Of a stretch of DNA of 64,000 nucleotides, positions 1 to 12,802 are shown one piece after another; the stretch's first letter is position 1, and every line of letters starts with the position of its first letter. The DNA comes from Gigaspora margarita (lineage: Eukaryota > Glomeromycota > Glomeromycetes > Diversisporales > Gigasporaceae), in the NCBI GenBank assembly GCA_009809945.1, contig WTPW01002439.1, forward strand, positions 5,499 through 69,498, written 5' to 3'. The translations under genes and the position numbers were made by a program. The notes beneath the pieces were generated by a model that saw nothing but the letters and a program-made list of their open reading frames with translations, did not search any database and was not told where the DNA came from.

Positions 1-556
1 GATTAGCCAATTTTAAGCAATAATACTAGCCTATTCTATTATAACAAAATTGGGATCTGGTCACTTTTACTTAGCATTAGCTCGAATTTTTGTCAATTTG
101 CTGAATTTTGATTGTACTGCTAATCTATTCTGTAATATTTTTTGTACTTTATTGGTATTAATGCTTTCAATATTTATGATATTTTTTTTATATCCAATAT
201 TATGAATATATAATTTAATAAATACTATTGATAGACTATATAAAAATTAAAAGAAATTAACACAGCAGAGGCACTGTTGTCACCCCACCTTCTCTTGTAC
301 AATAATATAAATACTTTATATATATACAATCATTGTCTTGCACATCAATGCATAACAAAATAAATCAAAAATCTAATCTATACTGATATTAAATATTGAT
401 ACCATTTTCTTGACTGTTATATAATAAATAATTATTACTAAAATGACAAAGAACAATTGAATTTCCTTTCTTTTATATAGCTAATTGAATTAATAATAGT
501 GTGTATGTTTCTTTATCATATTAAACATTCAAATCTAACCACTCTCAAGTTCTTCC
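1..556. other. AT-rich sequence, no gene seen
   Basis: No open frame of useful length, no RNA-gene motif and no terminal repeat was recognised. The stretch runs up to the first R1 repeat. Confidence 0.6.
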
Positions 557-1925
557 GTTCCTGGTTTCGCGCGATGATGTCGCGCAGCTATCTAGTGGTT
601 ATAGGACAGGCCAGGATGCCGTGGTCCACAAAATCTTGGATCTGATTGGTCAACGTGACCTTAACTGTCACATGCTATTTATTTTTCACGTATCAAGCAT
701 CACGTAGTACACTGCTGAATGATACTGCTTTGCCCTGTGATTAGTTAATGTGACCAGTACTACAGTATAATAAGACATCTGATCATTAAAGGAAAAAAAA
801 TAAATGCGATTATCCGTAGAATAAAATTACAAATGCTATACCAACCAATAGCAAAAATATGCTTTTTAGACGTAAATATCGGTAGCCTGATACAAGTTTG
901 CATATCTATTCGCTCAATATTTGGCTTTTTTCATTTTTTTTTCGTAGGATTTTTTATTGGGCTGATTAAATGATAATCTCTGATTATCAAAGATGAGAAC
1001 GAAAGAATTTGTTAATTAACGCTACTTCTTAAAATCATGAAAAATAAAATTTCCAAATTTATATATGCCAACAATTTGAGCTAAAAAAAGTCAATCAAAT
1101 GTTTCACGAATTTGAAAGCATTTTGTATGATAGTCTTAAGTTCAAGAACAAGGGCAAGAACAAGAACAATAACTCCGCAATAGAAAAAAAAAATTCGGGA
1201 TATTAATAAAAATAGTGAATATATTAGCAAATACTAAGATTATATTCTACTAAAAGATTTAGATAATTGATTTCTAGATCTTTCCATTTTTCGTAAATTT
1301 TATCTTGCCGATTTTTGTAGTTCGTAGTTTTATGTCGATTTACCAACTGAAAATTCATGTTATATTCAAAATGTGATCAGCATTCTAAAACTAATATAGC
1401 AATATGATCAAAGTCATATGATCCATAATCAAAAATATTAAGACTAAAATATCAATGAGCTGGTTATTATCAGGAATGTTGTCATAATCCAAATTCTAAA
1501 AATTGTACCAAATCAACCTTAACACATATGGTCGATTTGTAACGAAATTCTTTACTGTAAGTCGCAGTAAAAGCATTTGCTATATTTATCTATTGTATGA
1601 GAATTGATTAACCAAACATTAACAGGTTTTTGTTTTGATTAAATTGCGTGATGATCGCTATAAAAAATATCTTTTTTTATTGTCTTTCGGATTGCACTAA
1701 CTAATATGTTATGACCCACATTACATGTCGTCATCATACTTAGGGATGTTAAGTGATGCGTCTGGTATGGGTCCCTAAAAAGTCCAGGTCCGAACTAGCT
1801 AATGTATAGAAATATTGGATTGGTATTATAATCACATTTAGATCGATGTAAATTAAAAAATAAGAATATCTCGAGATCACAAGATATAGGACTGCTTTTT
1901 AGTCTGATTTTGTAAAAAACTAAGT
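557..1925 (+). repeat. Dispersed repeat R1, copy a
   Basis: This copy shares ordered blocks with copies near 26.4, 35.4 and 41.9 kb and with parts near 13.1 and 16.9 kb. The blocks are a hairpin at the left end, a CAAAATCTTGGAT block, a block reading TTTTATTGGGCTGATTAAA, a run rich in CAAGAACAAG near 1,140-1,170, and a TGGGTCCCTAAAAAGTCC block near 1,769. It has no coding capacity. Neither terminal repeats nor target duplications were resolved, so the class is unknown. Similarity to copy d continues to about position 1,905. Confidence 0.75.
569..585. other. Hairpin at the left end of R1 copy a
   Basis: Stem GCGCGA/TCGCGC around a 5-nt loop, followed by AGCTATCTAG. The same position is a hairpin with different but still paired stem bases in the other R1 copies (12,618; 26,405; 35,444; 41,888). 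Confidence 0.75.
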
Positions 1926-2379
1926 ATGTGATAAAAATTTAATGTTAGAGTCTTAACGTTAGAGGCTATAGAGTTAGAGACCCACGAAAGTGGTTACGTT
2001 ATTGATGCAGATCACTATCTAAAATAGTAACTAACCTATCACTAACTATCACTAACCCTAACTAAGTAAAATCTGCATCAACTACATAACTATCTCTGTC
2101 ACTAGTAAGTTCGTCGTGTCCAAAAAATTTGCATTTTGTGTAATCCGAGCCAATTCAACCTAAATAAATATGCCCGAAATCAAATCAAATTTTAACAAAT
2201 TTTACAAATAAACCTGCTAACCGATGACTAAGTAAAATTGCTTAGATTTCAATTTTGCTATAGTATTACTTGACAGATATTAATGCTCTGCAGGTTCGAT
2301 CTGAGGCCTCAGCGTACTAGCTCAGGTTACACAAATTAGTATTTTTTGAATATCACTAACTTATTATGCATAGGCAATT

Positions 2380-2830
2380 TGGTATATACCAGGAACGGAG
2401 TGATATGTAATATTACGAAGTATATGGTTACTAAGATATTTTTAATGGTGTACATCCGCAAAATCTCATACTTGATTGGACATTGTGCTGAACACAGTAA
2501 AAACATAAATTTCTGCACTTAAACATCACTTTATGCATCACATAGTACTATATTTGTCTATTGTATGAGAATTGAAACGCTTTAACATGTTTTGGTCTCG
2601 ATTAAAGTGCATGCNGATCATTATAAAAATAACTTTTTTTTTAATTATTGTTTCATTAACAGGAGCCATACNGTNATANTACAAGTNGCGATTGAGGAAC
2701 ACCATAAAAATAACTTTTTTTNATTATTGTTTCACTAACAGNAAGGAGCCATACCGTAAATAGGTATCAATTAAAGGAAATTCTAATATATAATTTAAAA
2801 CTTGATTACTTATCCGATGTATGATTGATT
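2380..2830 (+). repeat. R1 fragment, a second partial copy
   Basis: It contains the ACCAGGAACGGAGTGAT block also found at 41,908 in copy f, then the TATTGTATGAGAATTGA and CATAAAAATAACTTTTTTT blocks seen near 1,600-1,680. A run of about 65 bases is repeated within it around 2,610-2,740. Several undetermined bases lie at 2,615-2,722. Confidence 0.6.
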
Positions 2831-4541
2831 GGTTAATTGATTGCATTGAAGTAGTGAAATCTGCTGTGTAGATCATATTTTATTCTGTTTTTTAATAAGT
2901 AGCTACACAACGCAGTTGCACCAGAAACGGGAAATTAGTACGTTATGATGTAAATATTATATATTTAATTCCGAATTACCTTGCTGATTACAAAATTATT
3001 TTAACATCTTGTAGAGAAGAAGGTAAAAATTCTAAATTTTTATGCAATCTTTGCGAATACATTCATTGTATGATTAATCAAGTGATATGAGGTCACGAAT
3101 CATTTTGATCTGAGTCATGATATTACTTAATTTGATCCAATTAATTATGCGCTCAATTTAAGAGTCAGTTTACGAAACAATGTAGAGAGGGCGTTAATAA
3201 GGTAATAATTTAAATTTATGTAATGCGAGAACAACAATAATATATTTAAGGGGCAATGACGATGTTGATACATGATATCTGCATTGAATATAATTATTGA
3301 ATAAATTTACTAAATTAGACTAATTTTTGTACAACTTAAAAATAACCTTAAATAGTAAATTTACCGTATCAGAAAGGCGCATAATATTGTACGAGCCTAT
3401 GAATTATACAACATATGGTAATGTACTAAATTTTTGAATAAAATTATTAAATTGTACTGATTTGAAAAATAATCATAAATAGTAATCTTACTATTTCATA
3501 ATTAATGCATTCTAACAATATAATACGATCCTATGAATTATACGATATATGGCAATGTTCAAACGATTGATTTTTGTAAGACTTAATAAAATATAATTAT
3601 AATTTATGAATGAAACACATTGATTAATAATCAATTGAAAATTAATGCATAATGCTCTAATATATTAAATATGAATAATAGGCGTTTTACTTTTATGTTT
3701 ATTGTAACCTTTAACAAAATATACTAACATTCCATTCTGATAGAAGACGGTTGAATATACTTCATGACACATGTGGTGACCAACCATTTCATACTTCTAT
3801 AATCGATTTTAGTTCAATTAAGACCAATATTACTACTGGTCATCTCTCCCATGACATTGAAAGTTCAATTACTATGCATAAATTATATATATATATATAT
3901 TTATATATTATATATGTAGTATCATAAATGTTCTATATGGAATCGAGTATATAGATTGTAATTTAAATATATATATACTTAGTGATAATCAAGAAAATTC
4001 CTGTTTGAATTCGCACAACTCGACAAAACTTATCTGTGTATACTTAAATAATTTCTGGCTGAATTTAATATACCTGCAGCTAAAAAATTATGCCATGCTA
4101 TATTAAGATTAATCAGATTAAGAGATAAAATCAGAACACAGAAAAAATATAATAAAACATTAAGATGCATACATATATGTACATTAATGTGTTTAGAACT
4201 CCACCAAAATAAGAAAACAATTCTAATTAACGGTTCATTTATGAATACTAATATAATAGTAAACCAAACCTGGTAAATTATAATATGAATATTAAAAGCC
4301 CTTTCACTAAAATTCATATTTTACTATAATAAGCCCATTATAATCTTTCTATAATTACTTTTTAAAGGGATATCTAGAAATACAACTATTCTCTAATAAA
4401 GCATAAATAAATATATAAAAAGCCTCATCTGTAAATTGGGAAGAGTTCAATTTTAAAATCATTTTAAACAATTTAATAAAAACATACTTATATTAAAATA
4501 CAATATCATAATTTACTTATCTGTTGTTATTAAACAAATCA
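2831..4541. other. AT-rich sequence, no gene seen
   Basis: No supported coding region. It holds a degenerate two-copy tandem repeat (3,295-3,555) and a TA microsatellite (about 3,882-3,920). The left end of Helitron 1 must lie somewhere here, but I could not identify a TC terminus. Confidence 0.5.
3295..3555. repeat. Two-copy degenerate tandem repeat, unit about 135 bp
   Basis: Each unit runs from an AATAAA..TTA start through a CATAAATAGTAA-like block to a CCTATGAATTATAC block followed by ATATGG.AATGT. Confidence 0.65.
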
Positions 4542-6369
4542 TGGATAACATCATAACTAAGGAAAATAAAAGACCATCAAAGAAAAGCTGCTAAATGCAA
4601 TGATGATCTATTTAGAAAGTCTGAAAATGAAAAATTGAAAAAACGTGTAGCAAATCTTCGTCAAGATAGTGATTATGTTAGAGCATCTAATTTAATGCAA
4701 AATAATCATCAAAAACAGAAAAAAATTATTGAACATATTGACCATAATAATACTGCTGCTGATTCTGAAGTACCTTTACATGTTTTTGAATTGGATAATG
4801 AATTTGAAAAAACTCTGACTCAAAATGCAATATGGCCTCAACTGATCAATTCAGAAATTAAAAAAGATACTTTGGCTAAATTTCATCATAAAGTTGATCT
4901 TAATGAATTGCGTGAACTCCCATGTGCAGTTTGCTCTGGGCTTTATACCTACAAAAACTACAAAGAGTTTCAGTGCAAGATATTGAACTTTATATTTTAA
5001 AAGCATCAATTTCTCTTACTGATTCTTCATTTGAAATTGATTTTAACTACCAGCACCCATATATTAATGCTACTAAAACTAAGATACTTCTTGATCGTTC
5101 TGGATTTATTTATAATAACTCTACAAATCATAATAATCCCTTCGACTTACGTGTTTGTAATGAATGTTTTACTTACTTACATAAGCACAAAATTCTACCA
5201 TTTATCATTAGCTAATAACATGTGGATTGGACCTACACCATTATGTCTTCAGGATCTAACGATTCCAGAACAACTTCTGATTTCACCCGGTTATTTATCT
5301 ATGAATCTTATTTAATTAACTAAGAGAAAACATACATATCACAAATTAAAAGGGCATGTTATAACATTGCCTCAAAATCCAGGATCATTAATAAAAATAC
5401 TACCTTTACCGATGTAAAAACTTTGTGAACATTTAAAAGTAGTATTTGTTGGTGAAGGAGCACCTACTAATCAACAACTTAAAAAAATACTTCAAGTATG
5501 AAGAAGTAAAATTACAGCTGCACTTCATTGGCTCTTTACTCATAACAAATTATTTAAAGACAATTTTGTACTTGATAAGAATGCTTTAAACCTTTTACCC
5601 GAAGGAGAAATCCCAGAACCTTTAACTTTAACGACTACTGTTATAGATATCGATCCTNNTGAAACTGAGCATTATACAGGTTACACTCAAGAATTTTCTT
5701 CTAGCGACCAAGAATCTGATAGTGAAAGTGATAATGATGAATTTTCTAATAATAATAGCTACAATTTAAATAATTTTATAAAAAATAATTCAATTGGTAG
5801 TGCAAGCGAGCTTAGGCCTTCCGGAATTATTCATGTTAATGATATACCAATTACTAAAAAAGAGCTCACATTGCTTTCTTTTCAAAAACTTATAAATAGT
5901 ATAAACCGCCAATTTGATAATCAACATTCAAATAGATCTGATGTCAAAATAGAAAATGCTCCAATGCAAACCCAATTAATCTATGTGCCACATGGCCACA
6001 AACCTCTAAATGAGTATGAAGATACAACTCTTTTTCCTACTGCATTTCCTGTTCTCTATCCGTATAGTGTTGGAGGTCATAAAGGTCGATTGTCCCATAT
6101 AACTTTAAAAAAGTATGCCAACCATCTTATGCGATATTGTGATCCTAAGTTTAGACAACATAGATCATTTCCATTTGTTATTTTCGATATTTTGCAACGT
6201 CAGGAAGTTTCAGCAGAATCTTATAACTTGACAAGAAATTGATATTTTGAACAATCTGCCAAGTTAATATCTAGACTCACGCTCAGTGATATTAAATTTG
6301 CTGTTGAGCAAATGCATAACAAACTTTCTTTAACAAATCCAGCAATTATCGAGCTACTCAAAAATATTA
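4542..6369 (+). pseudogene. Helitron 1 RepHel, N-terminal part
   Basis: Open pieces at 4,635-5,000, 5,031-5,315 and 5,871-6,242 match residues of about 20-610 of the Helitron 2 protein. Visible landmarks are the LPCAVC motif at about 4,918-4,935, a cysteine-containing segment near 5,155-5,172, and the MWIGPTPLCLQ stretch from 5,220, which resembles the DUF6570 region found N-terminal to many Helitron Rep domains (recognised from memory). A frameshift lies near 4,960-4,990. Stops occur at 5,313, 5,499 and 6,240. The first ATG at 4,542 aligns roughly with the start of Helitron 2, but the frame is lost within about 17 codons. This part probably helps DNA binding; its exact role is not known. Confidence 0.8.
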
Positions 6370-6390
6370 ATGTAGCTGGGCTCTAATTTA

Positions 6391-7592
6391 ATGGCATCTC
6401 ATCAATCACGTGCATGTATGCGAAATGAGATACGAGCTGTCATTATACGTGATAGAACTCCTTCACTATTTATTACTATAAATCTAGCAGATCTTCATAG
6501 TACTATTGTTATGATGTATACTGGAAATGAGATTACTCTTGAAAATATATTGCCTGTAAATTTTTCAAAAGCTACAGAAAGAGCTCGACTTGCATATCTT
6601 GATCCATCAGCTGTTGCTAAATATTTTGATGTTGTAATAAAATGTATTTTAGATACTATTATAGGGTACAAATATAAAGAAGGTGGTGTTTTTAGCATCA
6701 TAAAAAATTATTATAGTGTTGTTGAATATCAAGATCGTGGAACACCTCATTGTCATCTACTCGTTTGGCTTTCTGCTTCGCCTAATCCAATTGCGTTATG
6801 ACAGAAACTCAAAAATGATGAATCATTCCGTCAACAGTTACTTGCATATGTAAGCGATATTGTTAAAGAAGATATTAGTTATCCTCTTAAAGAAAATGAT
6901 ATTTTGACAGATGAAATGCTTGAAGCAGAGCATAAAGCTCCAAAAACAATAGAAGAAAAATGAATGCATCCTTCATTTTTTCCAATTCCTGATCCAAACT
7001 TATCTGACTATGATGAAAAATTACGTTTAGATCTACTTTCAATTAGCAAGTGTACTTTATATCACCATTGCACTCAAATATGTAAGAAGTATAATAGAGG
7101 CTTAAAAAAAATTGTAGATTTGACTTTCCAAGAGAGATCGTAAACCCTCCTGGCATTATTTTTCCAGATCAAGGTATTATAGCTATCCAACGCATTAATG
7201 CTTTTATTAATAATTATAATCCATATATAACAGCAGCATGCAGAGGAAATAATAACATCAAGTTTATTGCATCTCGTAAACTTGCATTAGCTTATATTTA
7301 TTATATAACTGACTATATCACTAAGTCAAACATAAGTACACATAGCTCTTTCTTAATATGCGCCTCTACTTTGGAATCTTTCTTAACTCAACCTTCAGAT
7401 AAAAACTCATACAATCTTGTAGATAACTCTCGTAAAATTATAACTAAATGTCTTAACAAAATATCTGGCCAAGCTGAACTCACGAGTCCACAAGTCTCTG
7501 CATATTTATTGGGTATATGTGATCATTATACGCCTAATAAATTTGTTACAATATACCTTAAGTCTTTTGAAACTTATCTAGAAAAGGAATAG
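6391..7592 (+). pseudogene. Helitron 1 RepHel, HUH Rep nuclease part
   Basis: This is the rolling-circle nuclease that nicks the transposon end and stays bound to it through tyrosine. The FITINLADLHS segment begins at about 6,469. The metal-binding HCH motif is at 6,748-6,756 (residues 120-122 of the piece starting at 6,391). The paired-tyrosine segment AYIYYITDYITKS lies at about 7,288-7,326. Stops interrupt it at 6,799 (TGA where the other copy has CGT), 6,961 (TGA) and 7,590 (TAG). The last two fall at the same homologous positions as stops in Helitron 2. The key catalytic residues survive even though the frame does not. Confidence 0.88.
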
Positions 7593-8689
7593 GCAAATTA
7601 TACTTCTAACACTGAAGATTCTTGTAATGATATTGATACTGATAGTGATCAAGAAGATCAAGAAGATCAAGATGTAGCAAATGAATCATTTATCATTTCA
7701 TCTTCAAATGGAAAATTGACAACTGCTAACCTTCGTATTGATTATCAATATAGAGGATCATCTTTACATAATATATGCTTATATGACTATGCTACTATTA
7801 GAAAAATTCCAATTAATTCATATGAACTTTTAATGTTGTCAGGTCAGTGTCTAAGAGAAGGAAATGATTGATTTTTTTTCCAGGGCAATGACTTACCTGA
7901 TAAAAAAATTCATGAATCATTTAATATTCATCCTCAAAGTAAAACTCATATTCAAAGGCTTAGAAATAAGGGGACTGAAAGAATAATCGTATTGAGTGGT
8001 AAAGGAATACTAAACAAGAATGATATTGATAATGCAGAACGTTATGGCCTATGCATTCTTATGTTATTTAAGCCATGGAAAATAGTTCTAGATCTATGAG
8101 AGGGCTATGATACATGGAATGATGCATGTTACTATTTTTTAAATAGTTTTTCTTTATCACTTCGCTTAAATCAATAATTTCCAACATAGAACTTTTGCAT
8201 AGATGTTCAGAAGAGTCTACTCTAGACTGTGAGCTACGCAAAAATGCATTAAAGAATCCAATTTTTGCTAAAGCTCAACGTATTGAACGTTCTGTTCCTG
8301 GATATGATACTAATGATGATTCAGACATATCTGATAATGATGATCTATTTGATAATTCTTTTGACAAAAGCTCTTTAAACTTTGATCCAGTAAAAACCAT
8401 TAGGTCTGGTCTAAAAGATGCAAAAATGGTTGATGCTACTATGAACTTTTTACGACTTCGTGGAAGATTTTGCTTGGTAAACACCTCATCACTGCTAGAT
8501 TTTTTGGTTAATGATGATTGTAATTTAGATAATATATGTAAGAGTAATATTCATGATAATGAACTTCTAAAAATTTGGTAGACAACTATTACTTCTTGAA
8601 AAATACTAAGCAAAAATAATAACAATGAACCAGAAAATATTATACTATTAAATAGTTACACTAATCATTCACAAAGTAATAACACATCA
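7593..8689 (+). pseudogene. Helitron 1 RepHel, linker between Rep and helicase
   Basis: An acidic segment (7,610-7,680), a GND-stop-FFFQGND stretch around 7,860-7,890 and an open piece at 8,195-8,581 align with 49,656-50,700 of Helitron 2. The TGA at 7,869 coincides with one in Helitron 2. The TAG at 8,579 replaces CAA of the other copy, and the TGA at 8,597 replaces AGA. Sequence around 7,872-7,885 is pyrimidine-rich ending in CCAG, so a 3' splice site is a possible alternative reading at that point. Confidence 0.7.
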
Positions 8690-10343
8690 TTGCATGTTTA
8701 TACTGAACAAATTGATGATCCATTAGAAAGGTTCGCATCTGGTCTAAATGACAAGCAAAAAAAAGCATATTTTCTTGTATGTGATCATCATCAAAGAAAC
8801 AATCCAATGAATGGAATTAAACTATCTCAATTATTACTTTATCTTACTGGATCAGGTGGTACAGAAAAATCCAAAGTTATTGAAGCTATCTGCTCCTACT
8901 TTAGATACATTTCCCAATATGATACTCTTCTTGTATTAGCCCCAACTGGAGTCGCTGCCGCAAACATTTCATATGTGGATTTGGGTTCGGTGAATCCAAC
9001 AAAAAGAAACCTAGTTTATCAGATGAATCATTACAGCAACTTCAAGAATTTTGGTCCAAAATAGAATATCTTATTGTGGATGAGATATCTATGGTTGGAC
9101 AAAAACTTCTTACTCAATTTCATACCTTCTTAAAAAAAGTAAAAGCAACTAATGATCTCACACCTTTTGCTAGACTAAATATTTTATTCGTTGATGATTT
9201 TATGCAATTACCACCTGTTTTAGATTCTGCATTATATGCACCAGACAAACTTTGTCATATTTACTCTAAGCATTCTACAGCCAACAAGGCACATACATCA
9301 AAAGGCCTAAAACGTAAATCTATAGCTACTTCTATTAATGCTCGATCAGTCACTAATATTACAGGAAGAAATCTTTGGTTAAGTGTTAACCATGTCATAA
9401 TTTTAAAAAAACAGATGCGCCAGTTAGATGATCCTTTGTATGCTAATATTCTTGAAAGCATGTGTCAGGGAAATCTTACAGAAACTCAAAAATTTGCTTT
9501 ACATTCAAGAATCCTTAGTGATAATCAAATCAACTCTCATGAATGGAGGGATGTAACTTTCTTGTTACAAGAAATGACCTTAGAGTACAAATTAATCTTG
9601 ATGCAACAAAAGAGCATGCTTTTCATAATAATCAACCACTTATATATTCATGTGCACAAGATTCATATAATCGATCAGCTCTTACTGGAAGCAACAGACT
9701 TAAATTTTTATTAACTTCTGATACAAAAGAAAACTCTCTGTCTGGCATTCTGCCTTTGTTAATCAACATGAAAGTTGTTATAACAGTTAATATTTGTTCA
9801 AATGATAACTTAGCGAATGGTTCTCAAGGAATTCTTCAAAAAATTGTTTATGACGAAGATTCTATCGATCTTTTATCAACTAATGCAAAAACAATTGTTT
9901 TAAAAAGCCCCCCAAAGTATGTTATTGTTGAACTAATCGGTAAAGCTCCAGGCTGCTATCAGGATCTTCCATCTAATTATGTACCAATTTATCCAATTAA
10001 ATGTGGTTGTGTGCATACTGTTTGGAAAAATGATGGTTCAAAAATTCAAATGAGATTTCAACGTTTACAACTTCCACTCACTCCAGCATTCGCTTTTACT
10101 GATTTCAAATGTCAAGGACAGACTCTTCAAAAAGTAATAGTTGACCTTAAAAATAGTAGCATGAATAACAGTATATATGTAATGCTTTCACGAGCTCAAA
10201 GATTAAATGACTTGTTATTTTTACAACCATTCAATGAGTCTATGTTAAATATGCGTTTACCTCCAGCTCTTCATGCTGAAATTAATCGTCTTGAAGAATG
10301 TGCAAAAAGAACTGCTCAATTAAAAGAATGGCCAAGTGTTTAG
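8690..10343 (+). pseudogene. Helitron 1 RepHel, PIF1-like helicase part
   Basis: This is an ATP-dependent SF1B DNA helicase that unwinds the strand displaced during transposition. The Walker A motif at 8,849-8,872 reads GSGGTEKS, with Glu where the family has Gly (a GGA-to-GAA type change). Walker B DEIS follows at about 9,079. The next motif reads DDFMQLPPV near 9,193, where PIF1 proteins have GD. The C-terminal motifs (TDFKCQGQTLQKVIVDL, then YVMLSRAQRL) lie at about 10,099-10,206, and the piece ends with KEWPSV and TAG at 10,341. Frameshifts separate 8,690-9,064, 9,076-9,580 and 9,580-10,343. It is inactive as sequenced. Confidence 0.88.
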
Positions 10344-11291
10344 CTTATAAAAAGAAATTCAATTTAAAATTTTTATATTAACCAATCCATATCATGTTTT
10401 TTTTTATATTTATTATTTTATCTATTATTTAATAACAATATTACAATGTTCTGGTTTAAGTAATCCTTATTTTATTTGGTTATATATAGTTAGTACGATT
10501 ATATAAGAAACAAATAAGATAGAAATCATTACCCTCACTACAAAATAATAAATTTGACGGCTTTATCATTATTGAGTAAATTCTTTTTTCATGTAATAAT
10601 AATGAAAAATATGAAAACACTATTTTTTTACTTCATTAAAAATCAAACTCATTGAGTTCAAATCTTTAAAGCTGTATAATAAATGTGCAAATCTTCAGAT
10701 ATAATTTTCTATCAACACTTATAAAATTAATATTCCATATACAATCATAATCCTTTTCTCTTTGTTACATAATTATTTTTAATAATAAAGATTAAAAAAT
10801 TAGTAATTATCATATAGATAAAATTTGTAAAAAAATTTATACTTTTATTAAAGTCTAATTTAAATCACCCAATTTTAGATCATCTCCCATCTTCTAGCCC
10901 ATAACTCTTTTGTCACATACTATACAACCGCAAAATAATGCGCATGAGTGTAATTTCAATTTCTACTATAAATTAACTTAGTTCAAACCATAATTCAAAA
11001 TAATACCCCTACGCATAATTTCACGGTTATACAGTAATAATTAAAAATCTGAACAAACAAGAGAAAAGGTTCCAACCCATCATGCTCAAATATATTATTT
11101 ATAACTGTTCTAAAGAAAATAAAATTTATTATTATTGACTTTATAAGTATGTAATTATCTTTGCCTCCAATTACGCAGTAACAATACCCAATAAACTCTG
11201 CTATAATTTCTACATCTCTAATCAAAACCTTAATTATAACGATTAGAATCCATAAACAAAAATAGTTAAATAGTTTTCGATACTAAAATTA
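10344..11291. other. AT-rich sequence after Helitron 1, no gene seen
   Basis: The 3' end of Helitron 1 should lie here, but no convincing hairpin followed by CTRR was found. Short open frames have no recognisable content. Confidence 0.5.
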
Positions 11292-11309
11292 CTTTATTTA
11301 TTCAATTTT
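11292..11309. repeat. Target-site duplication, left copy (SINE)
   Basis: CTTTATTTATTCAATTTT, identical over 18 bases to 12,053-12,070. Confidence 0.85.
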
Positions 11310-12052
11310 TTTTTTTTATTTTAACCACCCATCTCAAGTCCGGGCGGGCGCAGTTGGCGCATCTTTTATTAAGGTTCTTTTTATTTTGGTCATGGGAACC
11401 CGACAACCTGGGCCCCCTACATTTTTGTTGTTACATATCCTAATTAACTAGTACTATATCCACCGTGGCTAACCGGTGCTAAGCCTTCTTTGTTTTTACC
11501 TATGTCTATGTTCTATCGTGGCTAAATCGATACCAAGCCATATCACGAACCCAACCAGTTTTTACTACCAGCTGACCCTTTTTATGCGCTACCGGGGGAT
11601 TTTTTCACAACCGGAATCTCGCAAATGTTCGCACCCAACCTCAGTACCCAGCAACGGCACTTCAATCGACCCGTCCTGTTTCTTCTAGAACCTTCTTTCG
11701 TCAGAGGTGGAAGGGGACACCCCTGGTTTTACTCAATGTCCCGTCCAATTCATTCTGGGAGGATCGTCCTTCCATTTTCAGGTAGATCTGGTTGACCTTA
11801 TTTATACCGGAGGATTTTAACCGGGACTAGTCCTTATTTGTCTGGATCTTCACTAGGGATCCTGTTGTCATATGTCTTATTTTCATAAAGCGCCCAAATG
11901 TGGTTATAAACCCGCACGTGGTCCTGGCACCCTGGCTCAGCCCGTCCGTCTCATGAATCCATGTAGAATTATTATTTCTAGTGGGGCTTGAACCGGCAAC
12001 CTTGCGTTTGGGGACCTGGGAGCATAACCACCTACGCTATCGGCCCGCAGGT
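11310..12052 (-). mobile_element. tRNA-headed SINE, about 740 bp, minus strand
   Basis: Read on the minus strand, the element starts with a tRNA-like head (box A TAGCGTAGGTGG at 12,039-12,028; box B GGTTCAAGCCC at 11,994-11,984). It continues through a GC-richer body with no homology recognised here and ends in an A-rich tail (complement of about 11,310-11,327). Perfect 18-bp direct repeats flank it. Pol III boxes, an A-rich tail and a long target duplication together are the hallmark of a SINE moved by LINE machinery. No partner LINE is in the window. The body is unusually long for a SINE and much richer in G and C than its surroundings. A perfect duplication suggests fairly recent insertion. 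Confidence 0.85.
11976..12048 (-). promoter_or_regulatory. Internal Pol III promoter, tRNA-like head of the SINE
   Basis: Box A and box B are spaced about as in a tRNA gene. The cloverleaf is imperfect and no 3' processing context was seen, so I read this as a promoter head and not a working tRNA. Confidence 0.75.
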
Positions 12053-12070
12053 CTTTATTTATTCAATTTT
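12053..12070. repeat. Target-site duplication, right copy (SINE)
   Basis: CTTTATTTATTCAATTTT, matching 11,292-11,309. Confidence 0.85.
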
Positions 12071-12794
12071 AATCACCACTTTATTAGAAATTGCTTTTCT
12101 CTATTCAATTTTTATTTTATTAAGAAAACATCATAATCATCATCAAAATTCTAATACTATTAAAAAAAATAATGTTGATCCTATCAAAATTAGTATGCAT
12201 GCCGAACAGTTTTGTATCGGTTTTGTTACTTTATCGGACTTGAAGATATGTCAAACTATTAAATTTATATAACATGAACGAATCTGTATATCAATTTTTC
12301 ATCAGATTTAACTGTTTATCTCTTTTGATAGAAACTTTTTAAGATAGTCGACTTTATATATATAATAGTACAGCAAGCCTATTTATGATATCTAATTAAA
12401 TTATAGTACTAGTACTTTTAATTTTATTTGAGACTGATATATATATCGAATATATATATATTATAACTCGTATTTTAAGCACCTAATAATTTAACTTAAT
12501 TTAATTTCATTTAATAACCTTACTTAGTTTAATTCCTTTTAAAGATATTTAATAAATACATCCTTTAATTCTTGTCTAAAATCAACAATTATAGTATGTA
12601 CATCCATTTCTGGTTTAGCGTGACTACATCACGCAGCTACTTATATTTATAATACATATGCACGTTGTGAAGAGTTAGCAATCGGGTCACAACTAAATAC
12701 AACAAACAATACTACTATCTATCTAAACCAATGTCCTACAAGCATTCTACATTTCATAGCTTGTTTATGACATATATTTTATTTGTAATGTGAT
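12071..12794. other. AT-rich sequence with an R1-type hairpin
   Basis: No gene is supported. The frame across 12,071-12,272 is open but mixes SINE and flanking sequence. At 12,618-12,634 stands the R1 hairpin (GCGTGA/TCACGC), preceded by TTTCTGGTTT as in other R1 copies. The R1 body does not continue after AGCTA here. Confidence 0.55.
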
Positions 12795-12802
12795 GTTCTA
12801 CG
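12795..12802. repeat. 8-bp target duplication, left (hAT-type element 1)
   Basis: GTTCTACG, identical to 15,853-15,860. Confidence 0.85.

Larger units (their letters stand above)
4542..10343 (+). mobile_element. Helitron 1, decayed autonomous-type rolling-circle transposon (coding span)
   Basis: The span encodes, in order, a cysteine-bearing N-terminal domain, a HUH Rep nuclease and a PIF1-type helicase, which is the diagnostic layout of the Helitron RepHel protein. All parts are on the plus strand and align throughout with Helitron 2 (46,597-53,205). The reading frame is broken by frameshifts and roughly ten stops, so the copy cannot make a full protein. Some stops are clear transitions from the other copy's codon (TAA at 5,313 for CAA, TGA at 5,499 for CGA). 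The DNA ends (5' TC, 3' hairpin and CTRR) could not be placed, so the coordinates cover only the coding part. Base composition matches the surroundings. Confidence 0.9.

Noticed and set aside
569-595. Helitron 3' terminus (hairpin followed by CTAG)
   Set aside because: The shape fits, but the repeat body lies to the right of it in most copies, where flanking DNA should begin.
2285-2332. tRNA-like words GGTTCGATC and TAGCTCAGG
   Set aside because: The box-B-like word precedes the box-A-like word on the same strand, so they cannot form a Pol III promoter.
11976-12048. Functional tRNA gene on the minus strand
   Set aside because: Boxes A and B are present but the stems pair poorly, and the sequence is the head of a flanked SINE.
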